A stretch of DNA of 64,000 bases from Deltaproteobacteria bacterium (GTDB taxonomy: Bacteria > Myxococcota_A > Polyangia > Nannocystales > Nannocystaceae): assembly GCA_016709225.1 (NCBI GenBank), contig JADJEE010000001.1:1674001-1738000 (forward strand), read 5' to 3'. The notes beneath the pieces were generated by a model. The model was not told where the DNA came from. It was given only the letters and a program-made list of their open reading frames with translations, and did not search any database. This document shows, one piece after another, positions 22,463-31,333 of this stretch. Made by a program: the position numbers and the translations under genes. The number at the start of each line of letters is the position of its first letter. Position 1 is the first letter of the stretch.

Positions 22463-23503
22463 ATGGTCGAACCCAGCGCAGCGCGGGTCCTTTGGCTGCG
22501 CCTCGCGGTGTCGTCGGTGTTGGGCGGCGCGTTGCTGTGGGTGGTGTGGCCGCTGATGGCGGCAGTGCCCGCCGACCCTGCGATCGCGCCGCGGGTGCTG
22601 CTGGGCTTCGCGCTGGCGTTGGTGCCCTACCACGGCCTGCGGGCGCTGCGGTGGTGGTTCTTGCTGCGGCGACTCGGCGAGGTCTCGTGGCGCAGCGCGG
22701 TCGCGATCGGCCTGGCGGGCTACCTGTGGATCGCGGTGCTACCACTGCGGCTCGGCGAGCTCGCGCGGCCGCTCATGGTCGCGCAGCGCCACGGCATCGC
22801 GGTCGGTCGCACGCTCGCGGTGGTCGCGGTCGAGCGCATCGCCGACGGCTTCGTGGTGGCGGCGTTGTTCTTCGCGACCGCCCCGGTCGGTGTCGGACTC
22901 GCCGACGATGGTGACGCCCTCGCCGCGCGCGTCGAGCTGGCCGCGATGATCTCGACCGCATTGTTCGCGATGGTGCTGTCGGGGCTGGTGGTGCTCGCCC
23001 GCTGGCCGCGGCTGTGGCGGCGGCTGTCGTCGCCGCTGCGGCGCGGTCGCGCGGTCGCGCCGCTCGATCGCATCGACGGCCTGCTGGCGCAGATCGGCGA
23101 GGGCTTCGCGGCGCTGTCGGGGCCGCGGGCGTGGCCCGGCTTCGTGCTCACGACGCTGGCCTACTGGGCCACCAACGTCGCTGCGCTGTGGTGGCTGGCG
23201 GGCGGCTGCGGCCTGCCGCTGTCGCTGCAGGAGGCCGCGCTGGTGACGGCGGTGATGAACCTCGCGCTCGCGCTGCCCGGCGGCCCCGCGCAGATGGGCG
23301 TGTTCCAGGGCGGCATTGCGGTGGGGCTGCTGCTGGTCGCCTCGCGGGCATTGGTGCACGATCGCGGCAGCGTGTTGGCATTTTGGTTGTACGCGGGCCA
23401 GCTGGGCTCGATCGTCGCGGTCGGGCTGCTCGCCCAACGCAGCACCGGCGTGTCGATCGCGTCGTTGTGGCGCGCTCGGCCACCGCAGCAGGGGTCGACA
23501 TGA
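22463..23503 (+). CDS. Flippase-like integral membrane protein (UPF0104 / LPG synthase TM family)
   Basis: 346 residues with about eight hydrophobic helices. It belongs to the lysylphosphatidylglycerol-synthase transmembrane family: RALRWWFLLRR, YLWIAVLPLRLGELARPLMVAQRHG, VERIADGFVVAALFF and ALPGGPAQMGVFQGGIAVGLLL are the characteristic segments. No catalytic GNAT-like domain follows, so it would flip or transport a lipid-linked substrate rather than aminoacylate lipids. It is coupled by ATGA to a second member of the same family. Substrate unknown. Confidence 0.85.
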   Translation: MVEPSAARVLWLRLAVSSVLGGALLWVVWPLMAAVPADPAIAPRVLLGFALALVPYHGLRALRWWFLLRRLGEVSWRSAVAIGLAGYLWIAVLPLRLGELARPLMVAQRHGIAVGRTLAVVAVERIADGFVVAALFFATAPVGVGLADDGDALAARVELAAMISTALFAMVLSGLVVLARWPRLWRRLSSPLRRGRAVAPLDRIDGLLAQIGEGFAALSGPRAWPGFVLTTLAYWATNVAALWWLAGGCGLPLSLQEAALVTAVMNLALALPGGPAQMGVFQGGIAVGLLLVASRALVHDRGSVLAFWLYAGQLGSIVAVGLLAQRSTGVSIASLWRARPPQQGST

Positions 23504-24516
23504 GCGACGACGCGGTGCCGCCGGGCCAGCAAGGCACGCAAGCCACGCTCGGCAAGCTGGGCAACCTCGGATGGCTCCGCATCATCGTCCGACTCGTGCT
23601 CGGCCTGTCGCTGCTCGGCGCGGTGCTGTGGTTCCTGCTCGAGGCCGGCGGCACGCCGCACCTGCGCTTCGTGGCGTGGGCGTGGGGCGTGGGCATGGTC
23701 GGCAGCGTGCTCGCGAACGCGGTCACTTCGCGGCGTTGGCAGCTGCTGAGCGAGACCATGACCTCCACCCTCCTGCCCTACGGCGTGTACTTTCACCACC
23801 TCGCGTACACCCGCGTGCTGAGTCAGTTCCTGCCCTCGCTGGTGGTCGACCTGGTCGGGCGCAGTGCGAGCCTGCGCGCGGCCGGCAGCAGCGAGAGCAT
23901 GGGTCGACTGCTCGCGCCGCTGGTGCTCGAACGCGTGCTCGATCTGGTGCTGCCGGCGGTATTGCTGGGCTGGGCGCTGGCCTGGCGTGCCGGCGGGCTC
24001 GACGAGGCCGCGGCGTGGAGCTCGCTGGTGGCGCTGGTGGTGGTGTTCTCGCTGGTCTCGATCGCGTCGCTGCGGCTGATGGTCGTGGTTGCGTTGCGCG
24101 TGCGCCGGTGGATCCGACGCGAGCGTGACGCGATCGAGGTGCCGGCGGTCGATCGTCCGCTCGCGCTGCGGGTGACGATGCTGTCGCTGGCCCGCTACGC
24201 GACCATCATGCTGCAGTACTGGGGCGGCGGCGCGGGCCTCGGGGTCACGCTCTCGGCGATGGTGCTGCTGTCGTCGGCGCCGCTGGCCCAGCTCGCCGGC
24301 CTCATCGGCATCACCCCCGGCGCACTCGGCCTGCAGGAGGGCGGTTGGGCCGGCGCGCTCACGGTGCTCGGGGTCGCACCGGCCGACATCGCGGTGTTCG
24401 TGATCGCCACCCGCGGCACCATCATCGTCAACTTCGCGCTCATCACGGTGCTGAGCTGGCGCTGGCGCGTGCCACCGGCGGCCGCCGCAGCGCCGGTCGA
24501 CGCCGCGGGCCGCTAG
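23500..24516 (+). CDS. Second flippase-like integral membrane protein
   Basis: 338 residues, about eight membrane helices, same broad family as its upstream neighbour but quite divergent. Diagnostic segments: LSQFLPSLVVDLVGRSASLRAAGSS, LVLERVLDLVLPAVLLGWAL, and LAGLIGITPGALGLQEGGWAG near the C-terminus, as in COG0392 proteins. The gene overlaps the first one by 4 bases, so the two may form a heterodimer or successive steps with one lipid-linked substrate. Its TAG stop lies in a CTAG that also supplies the stop of the opposite-strand gene. Confidence 0.83.
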   Translation: MSDDAVPPGQQGTQATLGKLGNLGWLRIIVRLVLGLSLLGAVLWFLLEAGGTPHLRFVAWAWGVGMVGSVLANAVTSRRWQLLSETMTSTLLPYGVYFHHLAYTRVLSQFLPSLVVDLVGRSASLRAAGSSESMGRLLAPLVLERVLDLVLPAVLLGWALAWRAGGLDEAAAWSSLVALVVVFSLVSIASLRLMVVVALRVRRWIRRERDAIEVPAVDRPLALRVTMLSLARYATIMLQYWGGGAGLGVTLSAMVLLSSAPLAQLAGLIGITPGALGLQEGGWAGALTVLGVAPADIAVFVIATRGTIIVNFALITVLSWRWRVPPAAAAAPVDAAGR

Positions 24517-25207
24517 GCCGGCCCCTGCCCGCGCCCGTCGGCGGCCAAGAATCGGTCGACCACGCTGTGGCCGAGGTAGACCAGCGGCAGGGTCGCGATC
24601 GCGATGCCGAACTTGTAGGTGTAGTTGGTCACCGACAGCGCCAGCACGTCGCCCGCGCCGAGCTTGCCCGACAGCCCGAACGCGATGGTGTTGATGACGA
24701 AGGTGTCGACCAGCTGCGAGACCACGGTGGAGCCGACGGCGCGCAGCCACAGCATGCGCCCCGCAGTCCGCGTGCGCACCAACATGAACACCACCACGTC
24801 GAGCAGCTGGCTGGTCGCGAACGCCACCAGCGAGCCGACGATGATCCACATCGACTGGCCGAGCACCTGATCGAACGCGTCCTGCGAGACCGGCGAGATG
24901 TCGGCGGTCGGCACCGCAATGCACGCGAAGATGATGATGAACGCGTAGACGATGAGCCCGATCGTGAAGAGCGTCAGTCGACGCACCGACGGGGCCCGAA
25001 ATACTCGTTGACGAGGTCGGTGGTGACGAACACGAACGGCCACGGGACCACGCCGACGCTCATCACGTAGCCCGAGACGCGCACCAGCTTGCCGCCCAGG
25101 ATCTCGCCGAGCAGCGCGTGCGCGATGAAGACCCCCGCGAGCAGCAGGAACACGGCGTCGCGACGGGTTGGCGACCAGCTCGGGGTGGTGCTCGTCGAAC
25201 CGCTCAT
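24513..25207 (-). pseudogene. YhhQ/QueT-like queuosine precursor transporter, frameshifted
   Basis: An inner-membrane transporter of the VUT/YhhQ family (uptake of queuosine precursors) split between two frames. The first part from ATG 25207 reads RRDAVFLLLAGVFIAHALLGEILGGK and VFVTTDLVNEYFGPRR, then stops at about 24974. The second frame resumes with VRRLTLFTIGLIVYAFIIIF and continues through VVSQLVDTFVINTIAFGL to 24513. The join falls near 24985-25000 at a GGGGCCC run; adding one base restores EYFGP-VRRLTLFTIG. Family members have exactly this continuity. It may be a real inactivating mutation, programmed slippage or a sequencing error. It follows smc on the same strand. Confidence 0.85.
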
Positions 25208-25251
25208 CGCCCGACAAGCCTACTACGTCGCGCGGGCCCGGGGCCGGCGCC

Positions 25252-28200
25252 TCAGTTGTAGGCCATCTCGACCGCGCGGCGAATGTTCACCGACACCAGC
25301 TTCGAGACCCCGCGCTGCTCCATGGTGACGCCGTAGAGCCGATCGGCGATCTCCATGGTGACCTTGTTGTGGGTGATGATCACGAACTGCGTGTTCGCGG
25401 CCAGCTCGCGCACGAGGCCGTTGAAGCGACCGACGTTCACCTCGTCGAGCGGCGCATCGACCTCGTCGAGCAGGCAGAACGGGCTCGGCTTGATGAGGAA
25501 GATCGCGAAGATCAGGCTGGTGGCGGTGAGCGCCTTCTCGCCGCCCGAGAGCAGGTCGAGGCTGCGCAGCTGCTTGCCGGGCGGTTGCGCAACGATCTCG
25601 ATGCCGGTGTTGAGCATGTCGTCGGGGTCGGTGAGCTTGAGCTCCGCGCGACCGCCCGCGAACAGCCGCGGGAAGATCTGTCGGAACTTCTCGTCGACCG
25701 CTGCGAAGGTCTCGCGGAACATCTGACGCGTGGTCTTGTCGATGCGATCGATGGCTTCTTGCAGCTGCGTGACGGAGTTCTCGAGGTCGTCGCGCTGCCG
25801 CGTGAGGTACTCGTAGCGCACCGAGACCTCCTCGAACTCCTCGATGGCGGTGAGGTTGACCTCGCCCATGCGCGAGATGACGCGCTTGAGCTCGGCCGCC
25901 CGCTCGCGCTCGACCTCACCGCACTGGCGACGATCGTGATAGTCGCTGAGCACCTCGACGAGCTCGACGTCGAGCCGCTCACGCACGTCGACATGGAGGT
26001 GCGACAGCTCGAGCTGGTTCTCGCGCAGCCCCAGCTCGACCTCTTGCTGCTGCTCGCGGTGGCCGTCGAGCTCGCTGCGGAGGGTCCGCATCGAGTTCTC
26101 GATCTCCTCGAGCTCGAGGCGGATGCCGTCGTGACGCTCGCGGACGTCGTGGACCTTGGCGGTGGCCTCGCGACTGTGCTCGACCAGGGCCTCGCGCTCG
26201 ATCGCCGACGCCGCCAACGCGGCCGCGAGCTCCTCGGCGCGCGCGCTGGCGCGGCTGGCGGTCTCCTCGAGGCGATCGAGCCGCACCCGCTCGCTCTCGA
26301 TCTGCCGGTGCAGTCGCTCGGCGGTGCCGGCCAGTGCGTCGCTCTTCTGCTGCCAGCGTGCCAACGCGACCTTGGCCTCGGTCAGCTCGGCGGCGACGAG
26401 GTCGCGCTCGTGGGCCAGTGACTCGATGCGACCGCCACCCTGATCGACGTCGCGGGTGAGTTCTTCGTTGCGCGCTTGCAGCTCACCGATGGTGTGCTGC
26501 AGCGAGGCCGACTCGCGCATGCGGGCCTCGATGTCGCGCTCGGTCGCCGACAGCTGCTCGCGGCGCGCGGCGAGGTCCTGCTGGACGCGCTGCAGCTCGG
26601 CCGCGATCGCGCCGCACTCGGCCTCGGCGGCGGCGGCCTGGGTCTGCACCGCGAGGTGATCGGCCTCGTTGCGCTCGCGCTCGGCCTCGACGTCGGCGAG
26701 GCTCCCGGCGATCGCGAGGTGGCGACCGCGGGTCTGCTCGAAGGCCTCCTGCAGCGACGCGAGGATCTCCTGCAGCTCGCGGATCTCTCGCTTCTGCTGC
26801 AGCAGGGCCGCGTTGAGGGCGGTCGGCGAGCCGCCCGTGACGACACCACTCTCGTCGACGCGATCGCCGTCGAGCGTGACCATCGGCGCGCGCACACGGC
26901 GGGCGTGCCACAGCTCGAGCGCCCGCGTGAGCCCCTCGACGACCACGGTCTCGCCGAACAGCACTGCCGGCAGCTCACCCAGCGCGGGGCCACAACCGAC
27001 GAGGTCGCGCAGCCGGCCCAGCACGCCGGGCTCGGGTGCGGCGCTCGTCGGCACGGAGGCGGCCGCCACCGACGGCGCGGGGCCGTCGGTCACGTCGCGG
27101 CCCGCCGCGCCCACGTCGTCGGGCGGCAGCTCGTCGGGCGAGCGGTCCTGCGACAGGTCGACGAGATCGATCGCACCGCCGCTGCGCGCCGCGGTCGGAT
27201 CGCGCCAGCCCAGCATCGCGCCCTCGGCCTGCGTCGCGCGGGTCGACGCGGGGCCGGGCACACGGCAGCTGCGGGGCAGGAACGACAGTCGCCCCTCCTG
27301 CGCGCGCTTGAGCAGCTCGACGCCGCGGGCGGCCTCGTCGGGCGCGTCGACCACGATGCCCTCGAGCCGATCGCCGAGCACGGCCGACAGCGCGGCCTCG
27401 AGGTGCTGCGGCACCTCGAGGTGATCGGCGACGATGCCGATGGCCGGCGCCGCCGCGGCGACGCCCCCACCCGCGCCGGCCTCGAGCTGGGTCGGCGCCC
27501 GCAGCTCGTCGCGGTGCTCCATCACGACCTGCACACCCGAGGCGCAGCCGCGGTAGCGCGACTGGATCTCCTCGAGGGATTGCAGCCGCGAGCGCGCGCG
27601 ATGGACCTCCGCACGCCCGGTGTCGAGCTCGACCTCGACCGCCGCGAGGTGCTCCTTGAGCTCGGCACGGCGGCGCTCCAGCGCGACCCGCTCCGCCCGC
27701 AGCGCCTCGGCGCGGGCGCTCGCGGCATCGCGGGCCACGAGCGCCTCCTCGCTGCGACGCGACAGCTCGCGCTCGTGCTGCGCGGTCGCGGTGAGCCCCT
27801 CGGACAACGCGCTGGCGCGCCCCTGGGCGCCGACGATCGCCTCGGCGATGGCGTCGGTGCGCGCGCGGGCGGCCGACAACGCGCTGCCGCGCTCGCCGAG
27901 CTCGCGGGCGGCCGCGTCGCGGCGCGAACGCTCGAGCGAGAGCTCGCCCTCGACCCGCTCGAGGCGTGCGCCGAGCTCCTCGACCACGCCCTGCTCGCCG
28001 CCCTCACCCCGCTCGTGGCCGAGCTCGCGGCGCTCCGCGTCGAGCAGCTCGAGCTCACCGCGGACCTGCTCGACCGCGCGCGCGACGGTGTCGGCCTCGG
28101 CCCGCGCCTGGGTGCCGCTGGCCATCGATGCGTCGCGCTCGCGGCGACGATAGTCGTCCTCGGCCTCGCGCAGTCGGATGCGGTTGTCGACGTCGAACAC

Positions 28201-29073
28201 CTGCTGCTGCAGCTCGATGAGCTGCTGCTCGGTCTCGGTCGCGCTCACCCGCAGCGCGGCGGTCTGGGCGTCGCGCGCAGCCAGCGAGGCGCGCACGTCG
28301 TCGATCTGCTGCAGCAGCAGCGAGCGGCGGGCATCGAGCACGCTCCGGGCCGCGCCCAGCTCGAGCCAGCGGTGCGCGCCGTGCCACAGCTCGAGGTCGC
28401 GCAGCTCCTCGCGGTACTTCTTGTAGCGCTCGGCCTTCTGCGCCTGACGCCGCAGGGTCCCCAGGCGGTCGTCGAGCTCGGCGACCACGTCGCGCACGCG
28501 CAGGAGGTTCTGCCGCGTGGCCTCGATCTTCCGGCTCGCGGCGGCCTTCTGCGCCTTGAAGCGGGTGATGCCGGCGGCCTCGTCGATGATCGAGCGGCGA
28601 TCCTCGGGCTTGCTGCTGACGATCTTGCCGACCTGGCCCTGCTCGATGATCGAGTAGCCCTTGGTGCCGACGCCGGTGCCCGCCAGCAGGTCGGTGATGT
28701 CGCGCAGACGCGCGGGCACCTTGTTGATGAGGTACTCGCTGGTGCCGTCGGCGAACAGGCGCCGCGTCAGCGCGATCTCGGAGAGATCACCGTACGGCGG
28801 CGGTGCGTCGCCGGTGTTGGCGAACGTGAGCGTGACCTCGGCGAGCCCGGCGGGGCCACGCGAGCTGCAGCCGGCGAAGATCACGTCGGCCATGCCGCTG
28901 CCGCGCAGGTGCTTGGCGCTCTGCTCACCCATGCACCAACGGATCGCGTCGACGATGTTGGACTTGCCGCAGCCGTTGGGTCCGATGACGCCCGTGATGT
29001 GATCGTCGACGACCACGACCTGGCGATCGGCGAACGACTTGAACCCCAGGACCTCGATCTTCTTCAGCCGCAT
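25252..29073 (-). CDS. smc: Chromosome segregation ATPase SMC
   Basis: 1273 residues. Walker A is GPNGCGKSNIVDAIRWCMGE (residues 31-50). The C-terminal half of the ATPase has the signature LSGGEKALTA and Walker B CLLDEVDAPLDE. Between them lie two long coiled coils (Glu/Arg/Gln-rich) and a hinge at about 540-740, whose end VVTGGSPT is typical. SMC dimers with ScpA/ScpB organise and segregate the chromosome. Within the hinge, about residues 620-690, there is a low-complexity Ala/Pro/Asp-rich insert. The start ATG at 29073 is fixed by MRLKKIEVLGFKSFADR. The gene is divergent from ftsY. Confidence 0.97.
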   Translation of the reverse strand: MRLKKIEVLGFKSFADRQVVVVDDHITGVIGPNGCGKSNIVDAIRWCMGEQSAKHLRGSGMADVIFAGCSSRGPAGLAEVTLTFANTGDAPPPYGDLSEIALTRRLFADGTSEYLINKVPARLRDITDLLAGTGVGTKGYSIIEQGQVGKIVSSKPEDRRSIIDEAAGITRFKAQKAAASRKIEATRQNLLRVRDVVAELDDRLGTLRRQAQKAERYKKYREELRDLELWHGAHRWLELGAARSVLDARRSLLLQQIDDVRASLAARDAQTAALRVSATETEQQLIELQQQVFDVDNRIRLREAEDDYRRRERDASMASGTQARAEADTVARAVEQVRGELELLDAERRELGHERGEGGEQGVVEELGARLERVEGELSLERSRRDAAARELGERGSALSAARARTDAIAEAIVGAQGRASALSEGLTATAQHERELSRRSEEALVARDAASARAEALRAERVALERRRAELKEHLAAVEVELDTGRAEVHRARSRLQSLEEIQSRYRGCASGVQVVMEHRDELRAPTQLEAGAGGGVAAAAPAIGIVADHLEVPQHLEAALSAVLGDRLEGIVVDAPDEAARGVELLKRAQEGRLSFLPRSCRVPGPASTRATQAEGAMLGWRDPTAARSGGAIDLVDLSQDRSPDELPPDDVGAAGRDVTDGPAPSVAAASVPTSAAPEPGVLGRLRDLVGCGPALGELPAVLFGETVVVEGLTRALELWHARRVRAPMVTLDGDRVDESGVVTGGSPTALNAALLQQKREIRELQEILASLQEAFEQTRGRHLAIAGSLADVEAERERNEADHLAVQTQAAAAEAECGAIAAELQRVQQDLAARREQLSATERDIEARMRESASLQHTIGELQARNEELTRDVDQGGGRIESLAHERDLVAAELTEAKVALARWQQKSDALAGTAERLHRQIESERVRLDRLEETASRASARAEELAAALAASAIEREALVEHSREATAKVHDVRERHDGIRLELEEIENSMRTLRSELDGHREQQQEVELGLRENQLELSHLHVDVRERLDVELVEVLSDYHDRRQCGEVERERAAELKRVISRMGEVNLTAIEEFEEVSVRYEYLTRQRDDLENSVTQLQEAIDRIDKTTRQMFRETFAAVDEKFRQIFPRLFAGGRAELKLTDPDDMLNTGIEIVAQPPGKQLRSLDLLSGGEKALTATSLIFAIFLIKPSPFCLLDEVDAPLDEVNVGRFNGLVRELAANTQFVIITHNKVTMEIADRLYGVTMEQRGVSKLVSVNIRRAVEMAYN

Positions 29074-29378
29074 GCGCTTCGTTCGTCCGTCGCGGAAACC
29101 CGACGCCACCGACCGGATACACCAACGCCCGAGCCGCGGAAAGCCCGGCCCGGCCGCACGCCAGGGCGCCACCGCGGGCGTGCGGGCCCACCCGTGGCGT
29201 GGCCGAGCGCCCCGCGGACGGCGTCCGCCGCCTCGCCCGACGGTTACCCGCGCGCCGGGGGGCCCGAGCGTGGGTAACCGCCCGGCGGCGCGAGATCTCC
29301 CACCCACCGCGGCCGCTCGCGCGAGACGCGGGGACTTGCGCCGGTGGGCGTCCGCTGGCGAAGCTTGCGCCCACGCCG
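29074..29378. other. smc-ftsY divergent intergenic region
   Basis: 305 bases with no convincing gene. It holds the spaced inverted repeat described separately and a second imperfect hairpin (GTGGGCG 29344-29350 with CGCCCAC 29368-29374) directly before the ftsY ATG. Promoters for both genes must lie here, but I cannot pick convincing -35/-10 pairs in this GC-rich sequence. Confidence 0.6.
29242..29279. promoter_or_regulatory. Spaced inverted repeat GGTTACCC-N22-GGGTAACC
   Basis: Two perfect 8-base arms separated by 22 bases, so arm centres are 30 bases apart, about three helical turns. Each arm is also AT-richer than its surroundings. This fits an operator for a dimer or two dimers on one DNA face between smc and ftsY. 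Confidence 0.5.
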
Positions 29379-30725
29379 ATGGGACCCGAGCTCGCCGTGG
29401 TGCTGGTCGTCGCGATCGTGGTGATCGCGATCGTCGGCGTGGCGTGGCTGCGCGGCCGCGCGCGTGACGACGCTGCATCGACGCGCGATCGCGACGCCGT
29501 CGGCACACCGCCCGTCGTACCGTCGCCGGCCGTCTCGCGTGCGCGTGACGATGATGCCGCGAGCGCCCGCGATCCCGACGCCGCGCCCGCGTCGACGTCA
29601 CCGCGCGCGCCGGTGGCCGACACCGCACCGAAGCTCCCACGCACCGTACCCACGGCAGCGCGCGACGAGGCTGCACGCGCACCGCTGCCGGTCGAGCGTC
29701 CGGGGCTCGATCGGCCCAGCGTCGAGCAGCGCCGCCACGGCGATCGCGAGGATGATCGCGAACGCATCCGTCGCGGTCTCGAGAAGACGCGCGGTGGTTT
29801 CGTCGCCAAGCTCGCACGCCTGGTGCTCGGCAAGCCCAAGGTCACCACGGCGCTGCGCGATCAGATCGAAGAGGTCTTGTTCACCGCCGACATCGGCACC
29901 GGGGTCGCGCAGAAGCTGATGGATCGTGTCGGCGAGGTACTCGACCGCAGCGACACCGCCGACGCGCAGGCGGTCTGGCGCGCGCTCGAGCAGGCCGCGC
30001 TCGAGGTGGTGAAGATCCCGGCGGCGCCGTCGAATTTCACGCCCGAGCACGCGCCCTACGTGCTGCTGATGATCGGTGTCAACGGGGTCGGCAAGACCAC
30101 CACGCTGGGCAAGCTCGCCGCGGCCCACCTCCGCGAGGGGCGCAAGGTATTGCTGGTGGCCGGCGACACGTTCCGTGCGGGCGCCGTGGATCAGCTCGAC
30201 GTGTGGGCGCGCCGCGTCGGCTGCGACATCCACACCGGCGACGAGCGAGCCGATCCTTCTTCAGTCGTCTACGACGGCATCCGTCGGGGTCGACGCGAGG
30301 GCCACGACGTGGTGCTGTGCGACACCGCCGGTCGACTGCACACGCGCAAGGAGCTGATGGACGAGCTCGGCAAGGTCCGCCGCGCGGTCGCCAAGGCCAT
30401 CGCCCAGGATCTGCCGCCGACGGCCCGTGACGCGGTCGCCGGGCCGCACGACACCTTCCTCGTCCTCGACGCGACCATCGGCCAGAACGCCCTCGCGCAG
30501 GCCAAGCTCTTCAAGGAGACCACGGACTTCACCGGCCTCGTGGTGACCAAGCTCGACGGCACCGCCAAGGGCGGCGTCGTGCTCGGGGTCTGCGACGAGC
30601 TGCAGGTGCCGATCCGCTACGTCGGCGTCGGCGAGGGCGTCGACGACCTGCGCCCCTTCGATCCCGAAGATTACGTGGCGGCACTCTTCGCCGACCGCGA
30701 TCGCGCCGTGGGTGCGGATGACTGA
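29379..30725 (+). CDS. ftsY: Signal recognition particle receptor FtsY
   Basis: 448 residues. Residues 1-25 form a membrane anchor (LAVVLVVAIVVIAIVGVAWL), unlike the amphipathic N-terminus of many FtsY proteins. An acidic/Ala-rich linker follows to about residue 125. The NG domain then shows GVNGVGKTTTLGKLAA (G1), DTFRAGAVDQL (G2), CDTAGRLHT (G3), TKLDGTAKGG (G4) and VGVGEGVDDLRPFDPEDYV at the end. It docks SRP-bound ribosomes at the membrane. The ATG at 29379 is chosen because the anchor begins there. Upstream readings are Arg-rich and non-conserved. Confidence 0.97.
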   Translation: MGPELAVVLVVAIVVIAIVGVAWLRGRARDDAASTRDRDAVGTPPVVPSPAVSRARDDDAASARDPDAAPASTSPRAPVADTAPKLPRTVPTAARDEAARAPLPVERPGLDRPSVEQRRHGDREDDRERIRRGLEKTRGGFVAKLARLVLGKPKVTTALRDQIEEVLFTADIGTGVAQKLMDRVGEVLDRSDTADAQAVWRALEQAALEVVKIPAAPSNFTPEHAPYVLLMIGVNGVGKTTTLGKLAAAHLREGRKVLLVAGDTFRAGAVDQLDVWARRVGCDIHTGDERADPSSVVYDGIRRGRREGHDVVLCDTAGRLHTRKELMDELGKVRRAVAKAIAQDLPPTARDAVAGPHDTFLVLDATIGQNALAQAKLFKETTDFTGLVVTKLDGTAKGGVVLGVCDELQVPIRYVGVGEGVDDLRPFDPEDYVAALFADRDRAVGADD

Positions 30726-30965
30726 ACGAGCGTACTGCCCCGGAACCCACGGGCACTCCCGGCCGTGCCACGCCCCGGGGGGAGCGTGCACAGGCACGCT
30801 GCGCATCGGCTTGCACGGCGGACCGGTCAGCGTTGCGGCGTTTCACCCCGCGGGCGTGCGACAGCATGGGATCCACGGCACTGCGCAACGAACGGGCACC
30901 GCGACGTGCGTCGACGCGAAACCGTGTCCGCAGCCGTGCACGTCGGGACCGATGCAGCCCGATCC

Positions 30966-30989
30966 AATCCCCGCTCGAATCCCCGCTCG
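30966..30989. repeat. 12-bp tandem duplication
   Basis: Two perfect adjacent copies of AATCCCCGCTCG, ending three bases before the inverted repeat that begins at 30993. Confidence 0.8.
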
Positions 30990-30992
30990 AAC

Positions 30993-31030
30993 CATGGATG
31001 CGGTGATGGATTCGAGGCCACGCATCCATG
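30993..31030. repeat. Perfect 10-bp inverted repeat (possible hairpin or operator)
   Basis: CATGGATGCG (30993-31002) and CGCATCCATG (31021-31030) are exact reverse complements separated by 18 bases. No T-run follows, so it is not an ordinary intrinsic terminator. It could fold in RNA or bind a dimeric protein. Confidence 0.65.
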
Positions 31031-31198
31031 CACCGTCGCCACGGCTGCGCCGCGCGACCGCGCCATCGCGCACGCGGGTGACATCCCGCTCGCGGCCATC
31101 CTGCGACGCCCCCGCGACGTCCCGCCAGCGCTTCGCCGAAGCCGAAGCCAAGGCCGAAGCCGGAGAAGAAGATGCGAGCGCACGGCCGTCTTCCCCCG

Positions 31199-31227
31199 TT
31201 GTGACCTATAGAGCGCTGTGGTACGGT
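31199..31227 (+). promoter_or_regulatory. Candidate promoter of the outer-membrane gene pair
   Basis: TTGTGA (31199-31204) and TACGGT (31222-31227) with a 17-base spacer, about 100 bases before the ATG at 31334. The match is moderate; this stretch is AT-richer than its surroundings. Confidence 0.3.
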
Positions 31228-31333
31228 CCCGTCGCCCTCGTGCCGAGAAACCATGTCCACGGGCCTATCTCCCAGGCATTCGCGACTGCACACGTTCCTT
31301 CCTCCGAGTTCTCGACCCGTGTCTGAGGTGAGC

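Larger units (their letters stand above)
30726..31333. other. Long intergenic region after ftsY
   Basis: 608 bases with no supported gene. It holds a 7-bp GC-rich hairpin (AGCGTGC-ACAG-GCACGCT, 30783-30800) without a T-run that may mark the ftsY end, a 12-base tandem duplication, a perfect 10-base inverted repeat and a candidate promoter for the outer-membrane gene, each described separately. The stretch from 31100 to 31200 is purine-rich with AAGCC repeats. A small RNA cannot be excluded. Confidence 0.5.

Noticed and set aside
26476..29277. A 933-residue plus-strand frame antisense to smc
   Set aside because: Leu/Arg-rich shadow of coiled-coil codons; smc on the minus strand is certain from both ATPase halves.
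30726..31333. tRNA or rRNA in the long gap after ftsY
   Set aside because: No cloverleaf, no TTCGANTC arm and no conserved rRNA segment could be found on either strand.
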